64,000 nt of DNA. It comes from Bolinopsis microptera (lineage: Eukaryota; Ctenophora; Tentaculata; Lobata; Bolinopsidae). This document shows positions 24,001-31,729 of the stretch, one piece after another. Positions within the stretch are counted from its first letter, which is position 1. Each line of letters starts with the position of its first letter. A program made the translations under genes and the position numbers. The stretch lies in contig NC_087072.1 of the NCBI RefSeq assembly GCF_026151205.1, positions 12,746,169 to 12,810,168 of the forward strand. Reading direction: 5' to 3'. The notes beneath the pieces are model-generated. The model did not search any database and was not told the origin of the DNA. It saw nothing but the letters and a program-made list of their open reading frames with translations.

Positions 24001-24443
24001 GTATCCCCTAAGTTTGCACACAATTTCAGGGTTTCTTAACTGCTATGAGACAGGAAGTTACGCGAGCTCACAAAGGGTGGGCGTTAGATCAAGTGGTCCT
24101 AAATAACGAGATGACCAAGTCAACAAAGGACGATATCACGGCCCCTCCCCCCGAGGGAGTGTTTGTTCACGGTCTCTTCCTGGACGGAGCGGGCTGGGAC
24201 AGGCGGAACTCACGGCTTATAGAGTCGCCTCCCAAGGTCCTGTCCGCTCCACTACCTGTTATCCGGATATTCGCGGAGAACCAGGTCATGGCGAAGGATA
24301 GCAAGATGTACGAGTGTCCGATCTACAAGAAGCCGCGGAGAACGGACCTGACGTTCATTGCTACGGTCGTTCTGAGACACGGCACTGCCGATGTGGAGAA
24401 GTGGATCATGAGGGGCGTGGCTCTTTTGTGTGATATCAAGTAG
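1789..24443 (+). CDS. DNAH5: Axonemal outer-arm dynein heavy chain, DNAH5/DNAH8 class (3' half, 28 exons)
   Basis: This is the ATP-driven motor subunit of the ciliary outer dynein arm. Exons: 1789-1899, 2026-2273, 2472-2559, 2683-3065, 3214-3472, 4288-4574, 5421-5583, 5887-5992, 6119-6776, 6923-7207, 7349-7513, 7652-7830, 8327-8493, 11941-12518, 12786-12971, 14778-14944, 17280-17448, 17615-17719, 18265-18312, 19445-19529, 19961-20031, 20228-20443, 20893-21030, 21153-21340, 21613-21803, 21994-22123, 22275-23886, 24030-24443. Every junction is AG/GT. The joined length is 7,397 nt, which is 2 nt of a split codon plus 2,465 codons ending in TAG, so all phases agree. About 2,464 residues correspond to roughly the last half of a 4,600-residue family member. 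P-loops of AAA2, AAA3 and AAA4, the stalk with the microtubule-binding region, AAA5, AAA6 and the C-terminal domain are all present. I see no frameshift or stop. The class is recognised from remembered family sequence. The choice of DNAH5 over DNAH8 rests on the AAA2 segment and is less sure. Confidence 0.93.
3214..5992 (+). CDS. DNAH5: Dynein exons 5-8: AAA2 end and AAA3 with P-loop
   Basis: Exon 5 ([12 protein letters not shown] onward) closes AAA2. Exon 6 opens AAA3 with [12 protein letters not shown] and the P-loop GEQGTAKT at 4446-4469. Exon 7 has Walker B in [17 protein letters not shown]. Exon 8 has the conserved [13 protein letters not shown] stretch. Exon 5 is preceded by the acceptor TTTTCCAG at 3206-3213. 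Exon 7 begins directly after the last unit of the 26-bp minisatellite in the preceding intron. Confidence 0.95.
5126..5420 (+). repeat. 26-bp minisatellite of 3' splice-site units, dynein intron 6
   Basis: The unit is AGTTAACACTGTATACCG followed by CTCCCCAG. CCCCAG ends fall at 5150, 5176, 5202, 5228, 5254, 5280, 5306, 5350, 5376 and 5420. The last is the true acceptor of exon 7. Two units are 44 bp, enlarged by extra 9-bp TTAACACTG steps. Each unit has TTAAC, which fits a branch point, a C/T-rich run and CCCCAG, and the next unit begins AG, as the exon does. Confidence 0.93.
6119..6776 (+). CDS. DNAH5: Dynein exon 9: AAA3 to AAA4 bridge
   Basis: This long exon (219 codons) contains the well conserved [19 protein letters not shown] stretch and ends in [11 protein letters not shown], which leads into the AAA4 P-loop of the next exon. 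The open frame runs on past the donor GTTAGA at 6777, but family continuity (K, then [14 protein letters not shown] in exon 10) fixes the border. Confidence 0.94.
6923..8493 (+). CDS. DNAH5: Dynein exons 10-13: AAA4
   Basis: Exon 10 has the AAA4 P-loop GVGGSGKQ (6968-6991), [18 protein letters not shown], and Walker B in MSFIFTDND. Exon 11 runs from [13 protein letters not shown] to [11 protein letters not shown]. Exon 12 has [20 protein letters not shown]. Exon 13 has [19 protein letters not shown] and leads to the stalk. The intron before exon 13 holds two short tandem arrays, but its acceptor CAATTTACAG lies outside them. Confidence 0.95.
8079..8302 (+). repeat. Two short tandem arrays in dynein intron 12
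   Basis: A 13-bp unit GTAGTTCGACAAT repeats about five times from 8079. It is followed from about 8150 by alternating units of CGGACAATAGTGT with or without an extra GTGT. The array stops about 25 bp before the acceptor and does not contain it. It differs in this from the arrays of introns 6, 13 and 16. Confidence 0.9.
8825..10407 (-). CDS. Small secreted or surface protein with PAN/apple domain, nested antisense in a dynein intron
   Basis: There are two exons on the minus strand, 10407-10365 and 9495-8825. Exon 1 encodes [14 protein letters not shown], a good signal peptide, and ends in a GTAAGT donor. Exon 2 joins in phase (split Ser codon) after CTCTCAG. The 714-nt CDS gives 237 residues. 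Residues about 16-95 form a Cys-rich segment with CC pairs (GTKCCKTD, then FSTCCENN). Residues about 101-168 match a PAN/apple fold by cysteine spacing ([15 protein letters not shown], then NNCYLK). The C-terminus has a hydrophobic segment before a short tail, which suggests a membrane or GPI anchor. PAN domains bind proteins or glycans, and the ligand is unknown. The gene lies wholly within dynein intron 13 on the other strand. Its own intron is mostly minisatellite. Confidence 0.8.
9470..10172 (-). repeat. About 54-bp minisatellite copying the acceptor and exon start of the nested gene
   Basis: Read on the minus strand, each unit is TTTAGTAAC, then TCCCCCAACTCCCAG, then GTGGATGGTGCACAGAGGAG and TACCCCTACG. 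The last part matches the first 30 or more bases of exon 2, so each unit copies the intron-exon border and not intron alone. I count 13 copies of the border. Units are about 50 or 54 bp, depending on a short deletion next to the AG. The exon-proximal copy (acceptor at 9497-9496) is the one that opens the reading frame. A diverged remnant extends to about 10284. Confidence 0.92.
10583..10775 (+). repeat. 27-28 bp tandem repeat upstream of the nested gene
   Basis: About seven units of TTTTGACTGGGAAAGTGGGA followed by AGGGCTAC lie 180-370 bp upstream of the nested gene's start codon, in its likely promoter region. Units differ by single bases (AAGGAC or AAGGGC). A TATAATAA-like site on the minus strand sits near 10480, between the array and the start codon. 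Confidence 0.85.
11331..11429 (+). repeat. 9-bp tandem repeat TTACACTTG, dynein intron 13
   Basis: Eleven near-perfect units of TTACACTTG lie just upstream of the 37-bp array in the same intron. The repeat is open in every frame, so long low-complexity frames on both strands are artefacts. Confidence 0.95.
11456..11940 (+). repeat. 37-bp minisatellite of 3' splice-site units, dynein intron 13
   Basis: The unit is GTTTAGTAGTGGTATTAAC followed by AACTGCCCCTGTTATCAG. ATCAG ends recur at exact 37-bp steps from 11533 to 11940 (12 sites), and the last is the acceptor of exon 14. The next unit begins GTTT, as the exon does. ATTAAC is a branch-point match 23 nt before the AG. The first two units lack the CAGGT step, so they are an older form without the acceptor. 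Confidence 0.95.
11941..14944 (+). CDS. DNAH5: Dynein exons 14-16: stalk coiled coil and microtubule-binding domain
   Basis: Exon 14 starts [16 protein letters not shown] and runs as a long Glu/Lys/Ala-rich helix (CC1). It then enters the microtubule-binding region ([18 protein letters not shown], later [16 protein letters not shown]). Exon 15 begins [15 protein letters not shown] and starts the returning helix (CC2). Exon 16 continues it to [18 protein letters not shown]. Exon 14 follows the last unit of a 37-bp minisatellite directly. Exon 16 follows a 12-bp CTAAC array. Confidence 0.95.
13658..13727 (+). repeat. Dispersed repeat R3 in dynein intron 15
   Basis: About 70 bp beginning GCGGCGCTCAGCCTGTCATT and ending AGCCTGGGGTCCCCAGGTAA recurs at 52574-52649, with part of it in reverse at 39834-39860. 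Copies differ by scattered changes. Probably a short non-autonomous transposon; the family is unknown. The rest of this intron (13020-14248) shows no other recognisable structure. Confidence 0.75.
14249..14770 (+). repeat. 12-bp CTAAC array at the 3' end of dynein intron 15
   Basis: About 43 units of ACCACTAACCTC, with rare variants (CCCT, CCCC, CTTC), end 7 bp before exon 16 (acceptor ATGTTCAG at 14770-14777). On the transcribed strand each unit carries CTAAC, a consensus branch-point sequence. The units lack AG, so no spare acceptors are made. The long antisense open frame of alternating SGEV across this array is an artefact of the repeat. Confidence 0.95.
14945..16528. other. Body of dynein intron 16, nothing recognised
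   Basis: AT-rich sequence between exon 16 and the 35-bp array. I see no coding signal, RNA gene or clear repeat in it. Confidence 0.6.
16529..17279 (+). repeat. 35-bp minisatellite of 3' splice-site units, dynein intron 16
   Basis: The unit is GTTGTCATGCCAACTAAT followed by ACTCCTCCACTCACTAG. It holds a CTAAT branch-point match, a C/T-rich run and TAG. CACTCACTAG ends occur at 16573, 16615 and then at 35-bp steps (one 34-bp unit) to 17279, the acceptor of exon 17: 21 sites in all. The next unit starts GTTG, the same as the exon. Single-base variants (CAAGCC, CATTC, CCAATAC, CTATTAC) are scattered. Confidence 0.96.
17280..20443 (+). CDS. DNAH5: Dynein exons 17-22: AAA5
   Basis: Exon 17 ([20 protein letters not shown]) opens AAA5, which lacks a classical P-loop in this family. 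Exon 18 contains [19 protein letters not shown], and exon 19 is a 48-nt exon with [10 protein letters not shown]. Exons 20-21 read [14 protein letters not shown] and [15 protein letters not shown]. Exon 22 has [20 protein letters not shown] and runs into a new helix. Exon 17 starts at the last unit of the 35-bp minisatellite. Confidence 0.95.
18178..18225 (+). repeat. Small duplication in dynein intron 18
   Basis: GGTACGTAACCAAGGTAAC occurs twice in a row about 45 bp before the acceptor of the 48-nt exon 19. Each copy carries a GGTAAC and a GTAACC step. It may be an incipient tandem array. Confidence 0.7.
18313..19444. other. Dynein intron 19, nothing recognised
   Basis: AT-rich intron with short repeats of GGCTGCTAATTGGC around 18960-18990. 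No coding signal or mobile element is recognised. Confidence 0.55.
19708..19760. repeat. Inverted repeat in dynein intron 20
   Basis: CCCGATTTACCGCGG and CCCGCGGTAAATCGGG face each other across about 20 bp. A partial third copy (CCGCGAATAAATCGGGG) follows near 19815. The arrangement suggests a short foldback transposon remnant. Confidence 0.6.
20576..20844. mobile_element. TA-flanked MITE in dynein intron 22
   Basis: Terminal inverted repeats CACTCCGTATTTTATAAAGATG and CATCTTTACAAAACATACGG with AGTG after it bound a 269-bp element flanked on both sides by TA (20574-20575, 20845-20846). This fits a non-autonomous Tc1/mariner-type element. The interior repeats GGCTTCGGCATCTTCAATTT-like steps and has no coding capacity. 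Confidence 0.8.
20893..22123 (+). CDS. DNAH5: Dynein exons 23-26: AAA6
   Basis: Exon 23 ([19 protein letters not shown], then [11 protein letters not shown]), exon 24 ([20 protein letters not shown]), exon 25 ([19 protein letters not shown]) and exon 26 ([10 protein letters not shown], then [19 protein letters not shown]) follow the family order without a gap. Introns here are 122 to 272 bp, the shortest in the gene, and carry no minisatellites. Confidence 0.94.
22275..24443 (+). CDS. DNAH5: Dynein exons 27-28: end of AAA6 and C-terminal domain
   Basis: Exon 27 is by far the largest (1,612 nt). It opens after a split Ser codon with [19 protein letters not shown] and contains [58 protein letters not shown] and [17 protein letters not shown]. 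Exon 28 begins [20 protein letters not shown] and ends at [10 protein letters not shown] with TAG at 24441-24443, the usual family terminus. The jump to one large exon could reflect intron loss at the 3' end. Confidence 0.96.
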
Positions 24444-25609
24444 ACCTAGAGAGCAGCCACCAGTCCACATCAGGCCAAGCTTTGGTAATATATGACATCA
24501 ACTATCAAGTTGAATTATTGAACTGTTGTTCATCTTGACAGGTGTCTTGTGTTGCCTTAAGATTCTCAAGTTCTTCGGGTGAAAATTTCAAATTTTGAAG
24601 TGAGCTTCAGCTGAGTAGCAAACAAGAAAGTATGTCGTCAGAATCAGATATTGACACTGACAGTTCAATTTTTATCCAGCATGTACATTGTACAAAGATT
24701 GTGTTTATAGCAAACTCTTATGTACCTTAATTTGTATTAAATAATATTAATAAGAACTGTTTATTCTTTTATTGTTCATTAATTTACGCTTTATAGTTTC
24801 ACAGTGAATGCAGTTGGGTGTATTTTAGAGCAGCTTTTCATACATGAAACATAAAAGTAGAATAATGATTTTTTTCATTGTTAATCAAAGGAACCATTAA
24901 AAAGGAGAAAATATTTGAGTGTATACAGCATTACGCTCGAAAACATGAACAATGAGTTATCCGTATCAGCGTTTCTGTTTTACCGATCTTAAATCGTTGA
25001 ACTATAATTCCGTGTGTATAGTCCAGTCTTGAATTGGAAATACTTTATATTTTTGTTTCAGTCATTACATGATTACCCTCTTCGATGTTATAGATTAATA
25101 AACTGCGTTGTTGATTGTTCGAGCGAGAAGCTTTCATTCTCTGTTGAAGATGAAATTTCCACGACCAAAATTTTACAGCTTTGACTGAATCTCTCACCCG
25201 CATCCAACTATAGATGGCATACAAGGTTTAGAGAGTTTACAAAGTTTACAAAAAATTGATCTATATTGCAGTGAAATAATGTCAGATCAGAGTTGCTAAA
25301 AAGTCATAGTCCAAAATCCAAGTAGAAAATCCGTTACCATTAAGGTGTTTAAACCAAGAGAAAGTCATGTCGTTCTAAAGGCGAGTGCATATCGTCCAAG
25401 CTTATAGCTAACAAAGAGATAGAAAAGCACGCAAACCCTTATAGAAAAAAAAACGAAGTGAAGAATGAAGATGCTTGAGCTATGTCCGTGTGGGTGTGGT
25501 AAAGGAGTTAAAGATGTGATTGTGGTGGAGTAGAGTGCAAATGAAGGGGCTGCGGAGGAAAGGTGATGTCTCGAACTGTGACACTAATGTTCGTGTTTCT
25601 TCTTTTTAG
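24444..25609. other. Dynein 3' UTR and intergenic DNA
   Basis: The dynein stop codon is followed by AT-rich sequence. ATTAAA at 24736-24741 is the first plausible polyadenylation signal, and AATAAA follows near 25096. I see no further dynein-like exon and no other gene up to about 25.6 kb. Confidence 0.5.
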
Positions 25610-25692
25610 GAAATCGTGTTCTGCATAGCGGAGCGACGAACTTGGTGAATTCCACTATGTGGTCCGGTAGAAAGAGGCTCTTCATGTCATGA

Positions 25693-25989
25693 AATATCAA
25701 TAGTTTATGTAATAAGCGCCATGAGTTGGCACAGAACTTTTTGTTTCTGATTTTGGTAAATTTGGTATCAAAAGTGGCCCCTAAGTGCAGTGTGAATAAT
25801 GAAAATTCACCGTGTAGCACGATAACATCAAGCTGTATGTGGGCCTCCTGTGCATTGCAAGAGTGTAAAAAGGACGAAAAACAGGTAATTTCTTGCTTAA
25901 AATGCATATTGATATAGCTCCTAAAATATCAAATATTTGAAATCATTTTACAGGATTGTAATAACAAATTTGACCAAAACCCATAATCA
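25693..25989 (+). CDS. Possible small secreted Cys-rich peptide, end supplied by a foldback element
   Basis: An open frame from 25693 contains a signal-like stretch (AQNFLFLILVNLVSKVAPKC) followed by spaced cysteines (NSPCSTITSSCMWASCALQE). It ends at a GTAATT donor after KDEKQ (25883/25884). A good acceptor TTTTACAG at 25946-25953 continues in frame to DCNNKFDQNP and TAA at 25987-25989. The last codons and the stop lie in the first bases of the FB element that starts at 25969. No ATG is in frame. ATG at 25721 is one base out of frame, so this may be a pseudogene. It is a coding hint only, without a recognised family. Confidence 0.3.
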
Positions 25990-26325
25990 TGGGTAGAGTG
26001 GACCGCTGCCAGTGTCTCTCTTTCCCAAACAAAAGGCAATGATATCAATTTGAATGACCGTTATCAAATGCAAAATGAATCCGAGAATGAAATCGGTCGC
26101 TCGCTTTTCCCACTCATTCATGGCTTACGAATTGTAATAAGTTTCGATTTATATATGAAATCTATTTCAATTGTAAATGAATGGGAAAAGCGAGCGAGCG
26201 ATTTCATTCTCGGATTCATTTTGCATTTGATAACGGTCATTCAAATTGATATCATTGCCTTTTGTTTGGGAAAGAGAGCCACTGGCAGCGGTCCACTCTA
26301 CCCATGATTATGGGTTTTGGTCAAA
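25969..26325. mobile_element. FB foldback element, copy A
   Basis: This 357-bp near-perfect inverted repeat begins TTTGACCAAAACCCATAATC and ends with its complement. Arms of about 170 bp meet at a short spacer near 26150. It is the best kept simple copy of the FB family. It interrupts the possible peptide exon at its left end. Confidence 0.9.
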
Positions 26326-27357
26326 TATCATCTCTTTTTGATTATAATGTCAGGGTACTTTACAAAGCCGAAATGTAAACTCATAACTTCATTAATATTA
26401 ATAAGGAAGTGATTTCAACGATTTCGAAATTTTTCCTTTTAAAACATTTCCTTGTGTTTAGGTAAGCATACCGGTCGATCACTGACTGAATTTGCCACTT
26501 TATACTCATTCAAGTTGGCATTAAATTCATATATAATGACATTGAACTGTCGTGGCAAAGCAGAATTTGTTCAAAATCACGAATGAGCAAAATTTGAACC
26601 TTTCGCACGTGCAAACCTTGAGCGGAAGTTGCGTGCGCATCCAATATTGAATCACCGTAAATTTTTGCATGATGGTGTTTTATATATAGTTTGATAAGCA
26701 TGAAAAGTTTCAAAGTATTTCAAGAAGAACTGTAATCACAACGGCACTCCAAAGTTGACTGAAATTGGTGAAAACAGCAATTTTCAGTGATTTTAGCAAT
26801 TTTCTATCAATTTGGGCGTGGCCCCACGTATGCAACTTTTCGATTTTCAACTTTAAAACTAGCCTATGACACAATTTAGACCTTTAGAAAGCAAAATTGA
26901 GCTCCACAACCCAAGGGATGGTGCAACACCAGAGAATACTAGAACGTAAAATTAGCGTTTTTATAAAATTATTCTTTAAAAAAGCACTAACTTCAATAGC
27001 GAATATCTTTATGAAGGAGCAAGCTAGAAAAACTTTCCGGTAGATTTTCAGAATGCTTAAACAATTGTCTAAGGTGAAAATGTCCTCAAATTTTGAATAA
27101 AATTACTCCTTAATGGCGTAAAATCGATTTGAAAAATGATTACTTTGTAAAAAATCAAGTTTTAAAAATGGTTAACTTGATGACGTCATCAAGTGGTGAT
27201 GATGACGTTGAATTACTTTTTAACATAATGTAAACTAAAGTCTAAACAATTATCTTTAACACCTGTTGTCCGAAATGGCTGTATCTTTATAACTTCTGAA
27301 TCTACGGACACCTAAATATAGCCTATAATTGACTGGCAAAGCGTCTATCCCTGAATA
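26326..27357 (+). mobile_element. S1 module, copy A
   Basis: About 1.03 kb of non-coding repeat starts TATCATCTCTTTTTGATTAT directly after FB. It includes a TGATGACGTCATCA palindrome near 27180 and ends at TCTATCCCTGAATAT. The same module occurs at 28509-29546, reversed at 30190-31216, and reversed and partial at 34259-35117. Confidence 0.85.
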
Positions 27358-27893
27358 TCACAGTGCTGGCAAGCACGAGCGGTGTCTTTGTTGGGGGTAT
27401 ACTATGTACTCCCTTTACTATTGTACCCCCTTTAATATTATACCCCTTTACTAATATAACCCCTTTTGTACTCGTCGGAAGCCTCTTTCGTGCACGCGAA
27501 GCGTGCACTCCGGCCGGAGGCGGCGGCCTTCGGCCGCCGCCTCCGGCAGGAGTTTTTCAGGCGTTAAGACTCATCGGAAGTCGTTCAGCAGATTTATTTT
27601 TAGTTCAAAACATTCTAATTTGATGTCGAAGATGACAGGAATAAAAAATAGTTATGTTGGGATTTTTAAGAAATTTGCATAAAATACTCGCCAGCACTGT
27701 TATACGAAATTCGGTAAAAAACCCAAAATCGCCATATTCAGGTGCCTTAAAAACCATGTTAAAATTGAGTTAGAGATCTGACATTTTTCAGGGCGTCTAG
27801 ACGTTGACCAAATCGACTGCAAAAAAAGTTTCAGGTTTCAGGAGCATCGGGAAATGGGTTTTCTAGAACCCCTGTTTTACGATAGATTGTCGT
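27358..27893 (+). mobile_element. S2 module, copy A, with GC-rich hairpins
   Basis: About 0.54 kb starts CACAGTGCTGGCAAGCACG. It contains several CCCCTTTACTA-type steps, then GTGCACGC-GAA-GCGTGCAC and a perfect 16-bp stem with a TTC loop (27513-27547, GGCGGCGGCC-type arms), and ends at TCTATCGTGATATATA. Other copies are reversed at 29549-29998 and 39046-39535. Confidence 0.85.
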
Positions 27894-28080
27894 GATATAT
27901 ATATATATATATATTATTTGACCAAAACCCATAATCATGGGTAGAGTGGACCGCTGCCAGTGTCTCTCTTTCCCAAACAAAAGGAAATGATATTAATTTG
28001 ATTGACCGTTCTCAAATGCAAAATGATACCGAGAATGAAATCGGTCGCTCGCTTTTCCCATTCATTTACAATTGTAATAG

Positions 28081-28134
28081 ATTAAGAAGAACTACCCAAA
28101 GGCAGCTAGCTGCCTTTGGGTAGTTCTTCTTAAT
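28081..28134. repeat. Perfect 54-bp palindrome
   Basis: The sequence reads identically on both strands from ATTAAGAAGAACTACCCAAA to its mirror. The centre is AGCT/AGCT at 28107/28108, with no spacer. It lies inside FB copy B. Confidence 0.95.
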
Positions 28135-28142
28135 TATTATTA

Positions 28143-28248
28143 AGTTATTACTTATTGAATTAGCTGAAGTTTATTGAATTTTTTGCCGAGTACAGCTGTA
28201 CTCGGCAAAAAATTCAATAAACTTCAGCTAATTCAATAAGTAATAACT
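28143..28248. repeat. Perfect 106-bp palindrome
   Basis: The sequence reads identically on both strands, centred on TACAGCTGTA at 28195/28196, with no spacer and no mismatch over 53 bp per arm. It is separated from the 54-bp palindrome by only 8 bp. Confidence 0.95.
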
Positions 28249-28508
28249 ACCAACCTTACCCCGAAATACTAGGTATCGACCCGAACGCAACCCAAAGAGA
28301 TTTTTACAGCATCTGATTGATGTAATCAATCGAAACTTATTACAATTCGTAAGCCGTGAATGAATGGGAAAAGCGAGCGACCGATTTCATTCTCGGTATC
28401 ATTTTGCATTTGAGAACGGTCAATCAAATTAATATCATTTCCTTTTGTTTGGGAAAGAGAGACACTGGCAGCGGTCCACTCTACCCATGATTATGGGTTT
28501 TGGTCAAA

Positions 28509-29546
28509 TATCATCGCTTTTTGATTAATGTCAGCGGGTACTTTATAAAGTCGAAATATAAACTGATATCTTCATTAATAAGGAGGAAGTTTCAACGATT
28601 TCGAAATTTTTCCTTTGAAAACATTTCCTTGTGTTTGGGTAAGCATATCGGTCGATCACTGACTGAATTTGCCACTTTATACTCATTCAAGTTGGCATTA
28701 AATTTATATATAATGACATTGAACTGTCGTGGTAAAGCAGAATTTGTTCGAAATCACGAATGAGCAAAATTATCACCTTTCGCACGTGCAAACTATGAGC
28801 GGACGTTGCGTGCGCATCCAATATTGAATCGCCGTAAATTTTCGCGTGTTGGTGTTTTATATATAGTTTGATAAGCATGCAAAGTTTCAAAGTATTTCAA
28901 GAAGAACTGTAATCACAACGGCACACCAACGTTTACAGAAAATGGTAAAAACAGCAATTTTCAGTGATTTTAGCAATTTTTAATCAATTTGGGCGTGTCC
29001 CCACGTGTGCAACTTTTAGATTTTTAACTTTAAAACTAGCCTAATACACAATTTATACCTATAGGAAGCAGAACTGAGCTCCACAACCCAAGGGATAGCC
29101 CAACACCAGAGAATACTAAATCGCAAAATTGACGTTTTTATAAAATAATTCTTCAAAAAGCACAAACTTCAATGGCAAATATCTTTATGAAGGAGCAAGG
29201 TAGAGAAACTTTCCGGTAGATTTTCAGAATGCTTGAACAATTATCTAAGGTGAAAATGTCCTCAGATTTTGAATAAAATTACTCCTTAATGGTGTAAAAT
29301 CAGTTTGAAAAGTTGTTATTTTGTCAAAAATCAAGTTTTAAAAACACTTAATTTGATGACGTCATCAAGTGGTGATGATGACGTTAAATTATTTTTCGAT
29401 ATAATTAAAACTGAAGTGTAAACAATTATCTTTAAGACCTGTGGTCGGAAATTGCTGTATCTTTTATACTTTTGAATCTCCGGACACTTAAATTCAGGCT
29501 ACAATTGACTACATTTGACTGGCAAAGCGTCTATCCCTGAATATAT
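28509..29546 (+). mobile_element. S1 module, copy B
   Basis: This diverged direct copy of 26326-27357 has small indels and substitutions throughout. It ends at CCCTGAATATATG, where a reversed S2 begins. Confidence 0.85.
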
Positions 29547-29548
29547 GT

Positions 29549-29998
29549 ATCACGACAATCTATCGTAAAACAGGGGTTCCAGAAAACCCATTTCCCGATA
29601 CTCCTGAAACATGAAATTTTTTTACAGTCGATTTGGTCAACGTCTAGACGCCCTGCAAAGTTTCAGATCTCTAACTCAATTTTAACATGGTTTTTAAGGC
29701 ACCTGAATATGGCAATTTTGGGTTTTTTACCGAATTTCGTATAACATGCTGGCGCGTATTTTGCGCAAATTTCTTAAAAACCTCCACATAACTATTTCTT
29801 GTTCCTGTCATCTTTAACATTGAATTAGAATGATTTGAACTTAAATATACCTGCTGAACTACTTTCGATGAGTCTTAATGCCCGAAAAACAATAAAGGGT
29901 TATAAAAGTAAAGGGGGTAAATAGTAAAGGGGGTAAATAGTAAAGGGGGTAAATAGTATTGTGAATATAAGAGGCACGGTCATGCTTGCCAGCATTGT
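29549..29998 (-). mobile_element. S2 module, copy B (reversed), without the GC-rich hairpins
   Basis: The reverse of the 27358-27893 module, starting CACGACAATCTATCG and ending GCTTGCCAGCATTGTG. The GC-rich hairpin block is missing. In its place is a short tandem of AAAGGGGGTAAATAGT. Confidence 0.85.
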
Positions 29999-30189
29999 GA
30001 TTAGTTAGCCACAACTATCAGTAAAACAACGCCTTGACTTCAAATGTCGGTAAAATGTACCTTTACAGTCATCCTGATATAAAGACATGTTAGTAAATTT
30101 ATTCAAAATATCAATCCATCAATCAATCAAATAAAAGAAATTTAAAATTTAGAAATTTATGTAACTCAGCAATTCAAGTTATATATATA

Positions 30190-31216
30190 TATTCAGGGAT
30201 AGACGCTTTGCCAGTCAATTGTAGCCTGTATTCAAGTGTCCATAGATTCAAAAGTATAAAAGATACAGCCATTTCCGACCACATGTCTTGCGAATAATTG
30301 TTTACACTTTAGTTTACATTGAATAACAAAATTATTTGACGTCATAAACACCCCTTGATGACGTCATCAAGTTAACCGTTTTTAAAACTTGATTTTTGAC
30401 AAAGTAATAACTTTTAAAATTAATTTTAAACCATTAAGGAGTAATTTTATTCAAAATCTTAGGAAATTTTCACCTTAGATAATTGTTCAAGCATTCTGAA
30501 AATTTACCGGAAAGTTGTTCTAGCTTGCTCCTTCAAAAAAATATTCGTCATTGAAGTTTGTGCTTTTTTGAAGAATTATTTTATAAAAACGTCAATTTTG
30601 CGATTTAGTATTCTCTGGTGTTGGGCCATGCCTTGGGTTGTGGAGCTCCGTTCTGCTTTCTATAGGTATAAATTGTGCATTAGGCTAGTTTTAAAGTTAA
30701 AAATCGAAAAGTTGCACACGTGGAGACACGCCCAAATTGATAAAAAATTGCTAAAATCACTGAAAATTGCTGTTTTCGTCATTTTCTGTCAACTTTAGAG
30801 TGCCGTTGTGATTACAGTTCTTCTTGAAATACTTTGAAACTTTGCATGCTTATCAAGCTATATATAAAACAATTACATGCAAAAATTTACGGCGATTCAA
30901 TATTGAATGCGCACGCAACGTCCGCTCAAAGTTTGCACGTGCGAAAGGTGAGAATTTTGCTCATTCGTGATTTCCAACAAATTCTGCTTTGCCACGACAG
31001 TTTAATGTCATTATATATGAATTTAATGCCAACTTAAATGAGTATTAAGTGGCAGATTCAGTCAGTGATCGACCAATATGCTTCCCTAAACACAAGGAAA
31101 TGTTTTTAAAGGAAAAATTTCGAAATCGTTGAAACTTCCTCCTTATTAATGAAGATATCAGTTTATATTTCGACTTTATAAAGTACCCTGACATCATAAT
31201 CAAAAAGAGATGATAT
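30190..31216 (-). mobile_element. S1 module, copy C (reversed)
   Basis: The reverse of the S1 module, from ATTCAGGGATAGACGC to ATCAAAAAGAGATGATA, directly followed by FB copy C. The part from 30357 on is also the left portion of the 3.9-kb tandem duplication. The 190 bp before it (29999-30189) are not recognised. Confidence 0.85.
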
Positions 31217-31729
31217 TTTACCAAAACCCATAATCATGGGTAGAGTGGACCGTTGCCAGTGTCTCTCTTTCCCAAACAAAAGGAAATGATATTAATTTGA
31301 TTGACCGTTCTCAAATGCAAAATGATACCGAGAATGAAATCGGTCGCTCGCTTTTCCCATTCATTTACAATTGTAATAGATTAAGAAGAACTACCCAAAG
31401 GCAGCTGTACTCGGCAATGAAGATTCAATAAACTTCAGCTTGTTCAATAAGTAATAACTACCACCCTTGTCCCTTACCCCGAAATACTAGGTATCGACCC
31501 GAACGCAACCCAAAGAGATTTTTACAGCATCTGATTGATGTAATCAATCGAAACTTATTTATACAATTCGTAAGCCGTGAATGAATGGGAAAAACGAGCG
31601 ACCGATTTCATTCTCGGTATCATTTTGCATTTGAGAACGGTCAATCAAATTAATATCATTTCCTTTTGTTTGGGAAAGAGAGACACTGGCAACGGTCCAC
31701 TCTACCCATGATTATGGGTTTTGGTAAAA
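31217..31729. mobile_element. FB foldback element, copy C, palindromes collapsed
   Basis: The arms match copies A and B. At the centre, ACTACCCAAAGGCAGCTGTA joins the left half of the 54-bp palindrome of copy B straight to the right half of its 106-bp palindrome (31380 to about 31459). The element ends in GGTAAAAT and abuts the retroelement. Confidence 0.85.

Larger units (their letters stand above)
27917..28508. mobile_element. FB foldback element, copy B, with two nested perfect palindromes
   Basis: The arms match copy A, but the centre is longer. It carries two perfect palindromes (28081-28134 and 28143-28248) and an extra segment CCGAAATACTAGGTATCGAC. The left end follows a (TA)n run, and the right end joins S1 as in copy A. 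Confidence 0.9.

Noticed and set aside
26510-26713. Short frames of type MKLFMLIKLYIKHHHAKIYG in all S1 copies
   Set aside because: They recur only because S1 recurs. Stops and indels between copies do not respect the frame.
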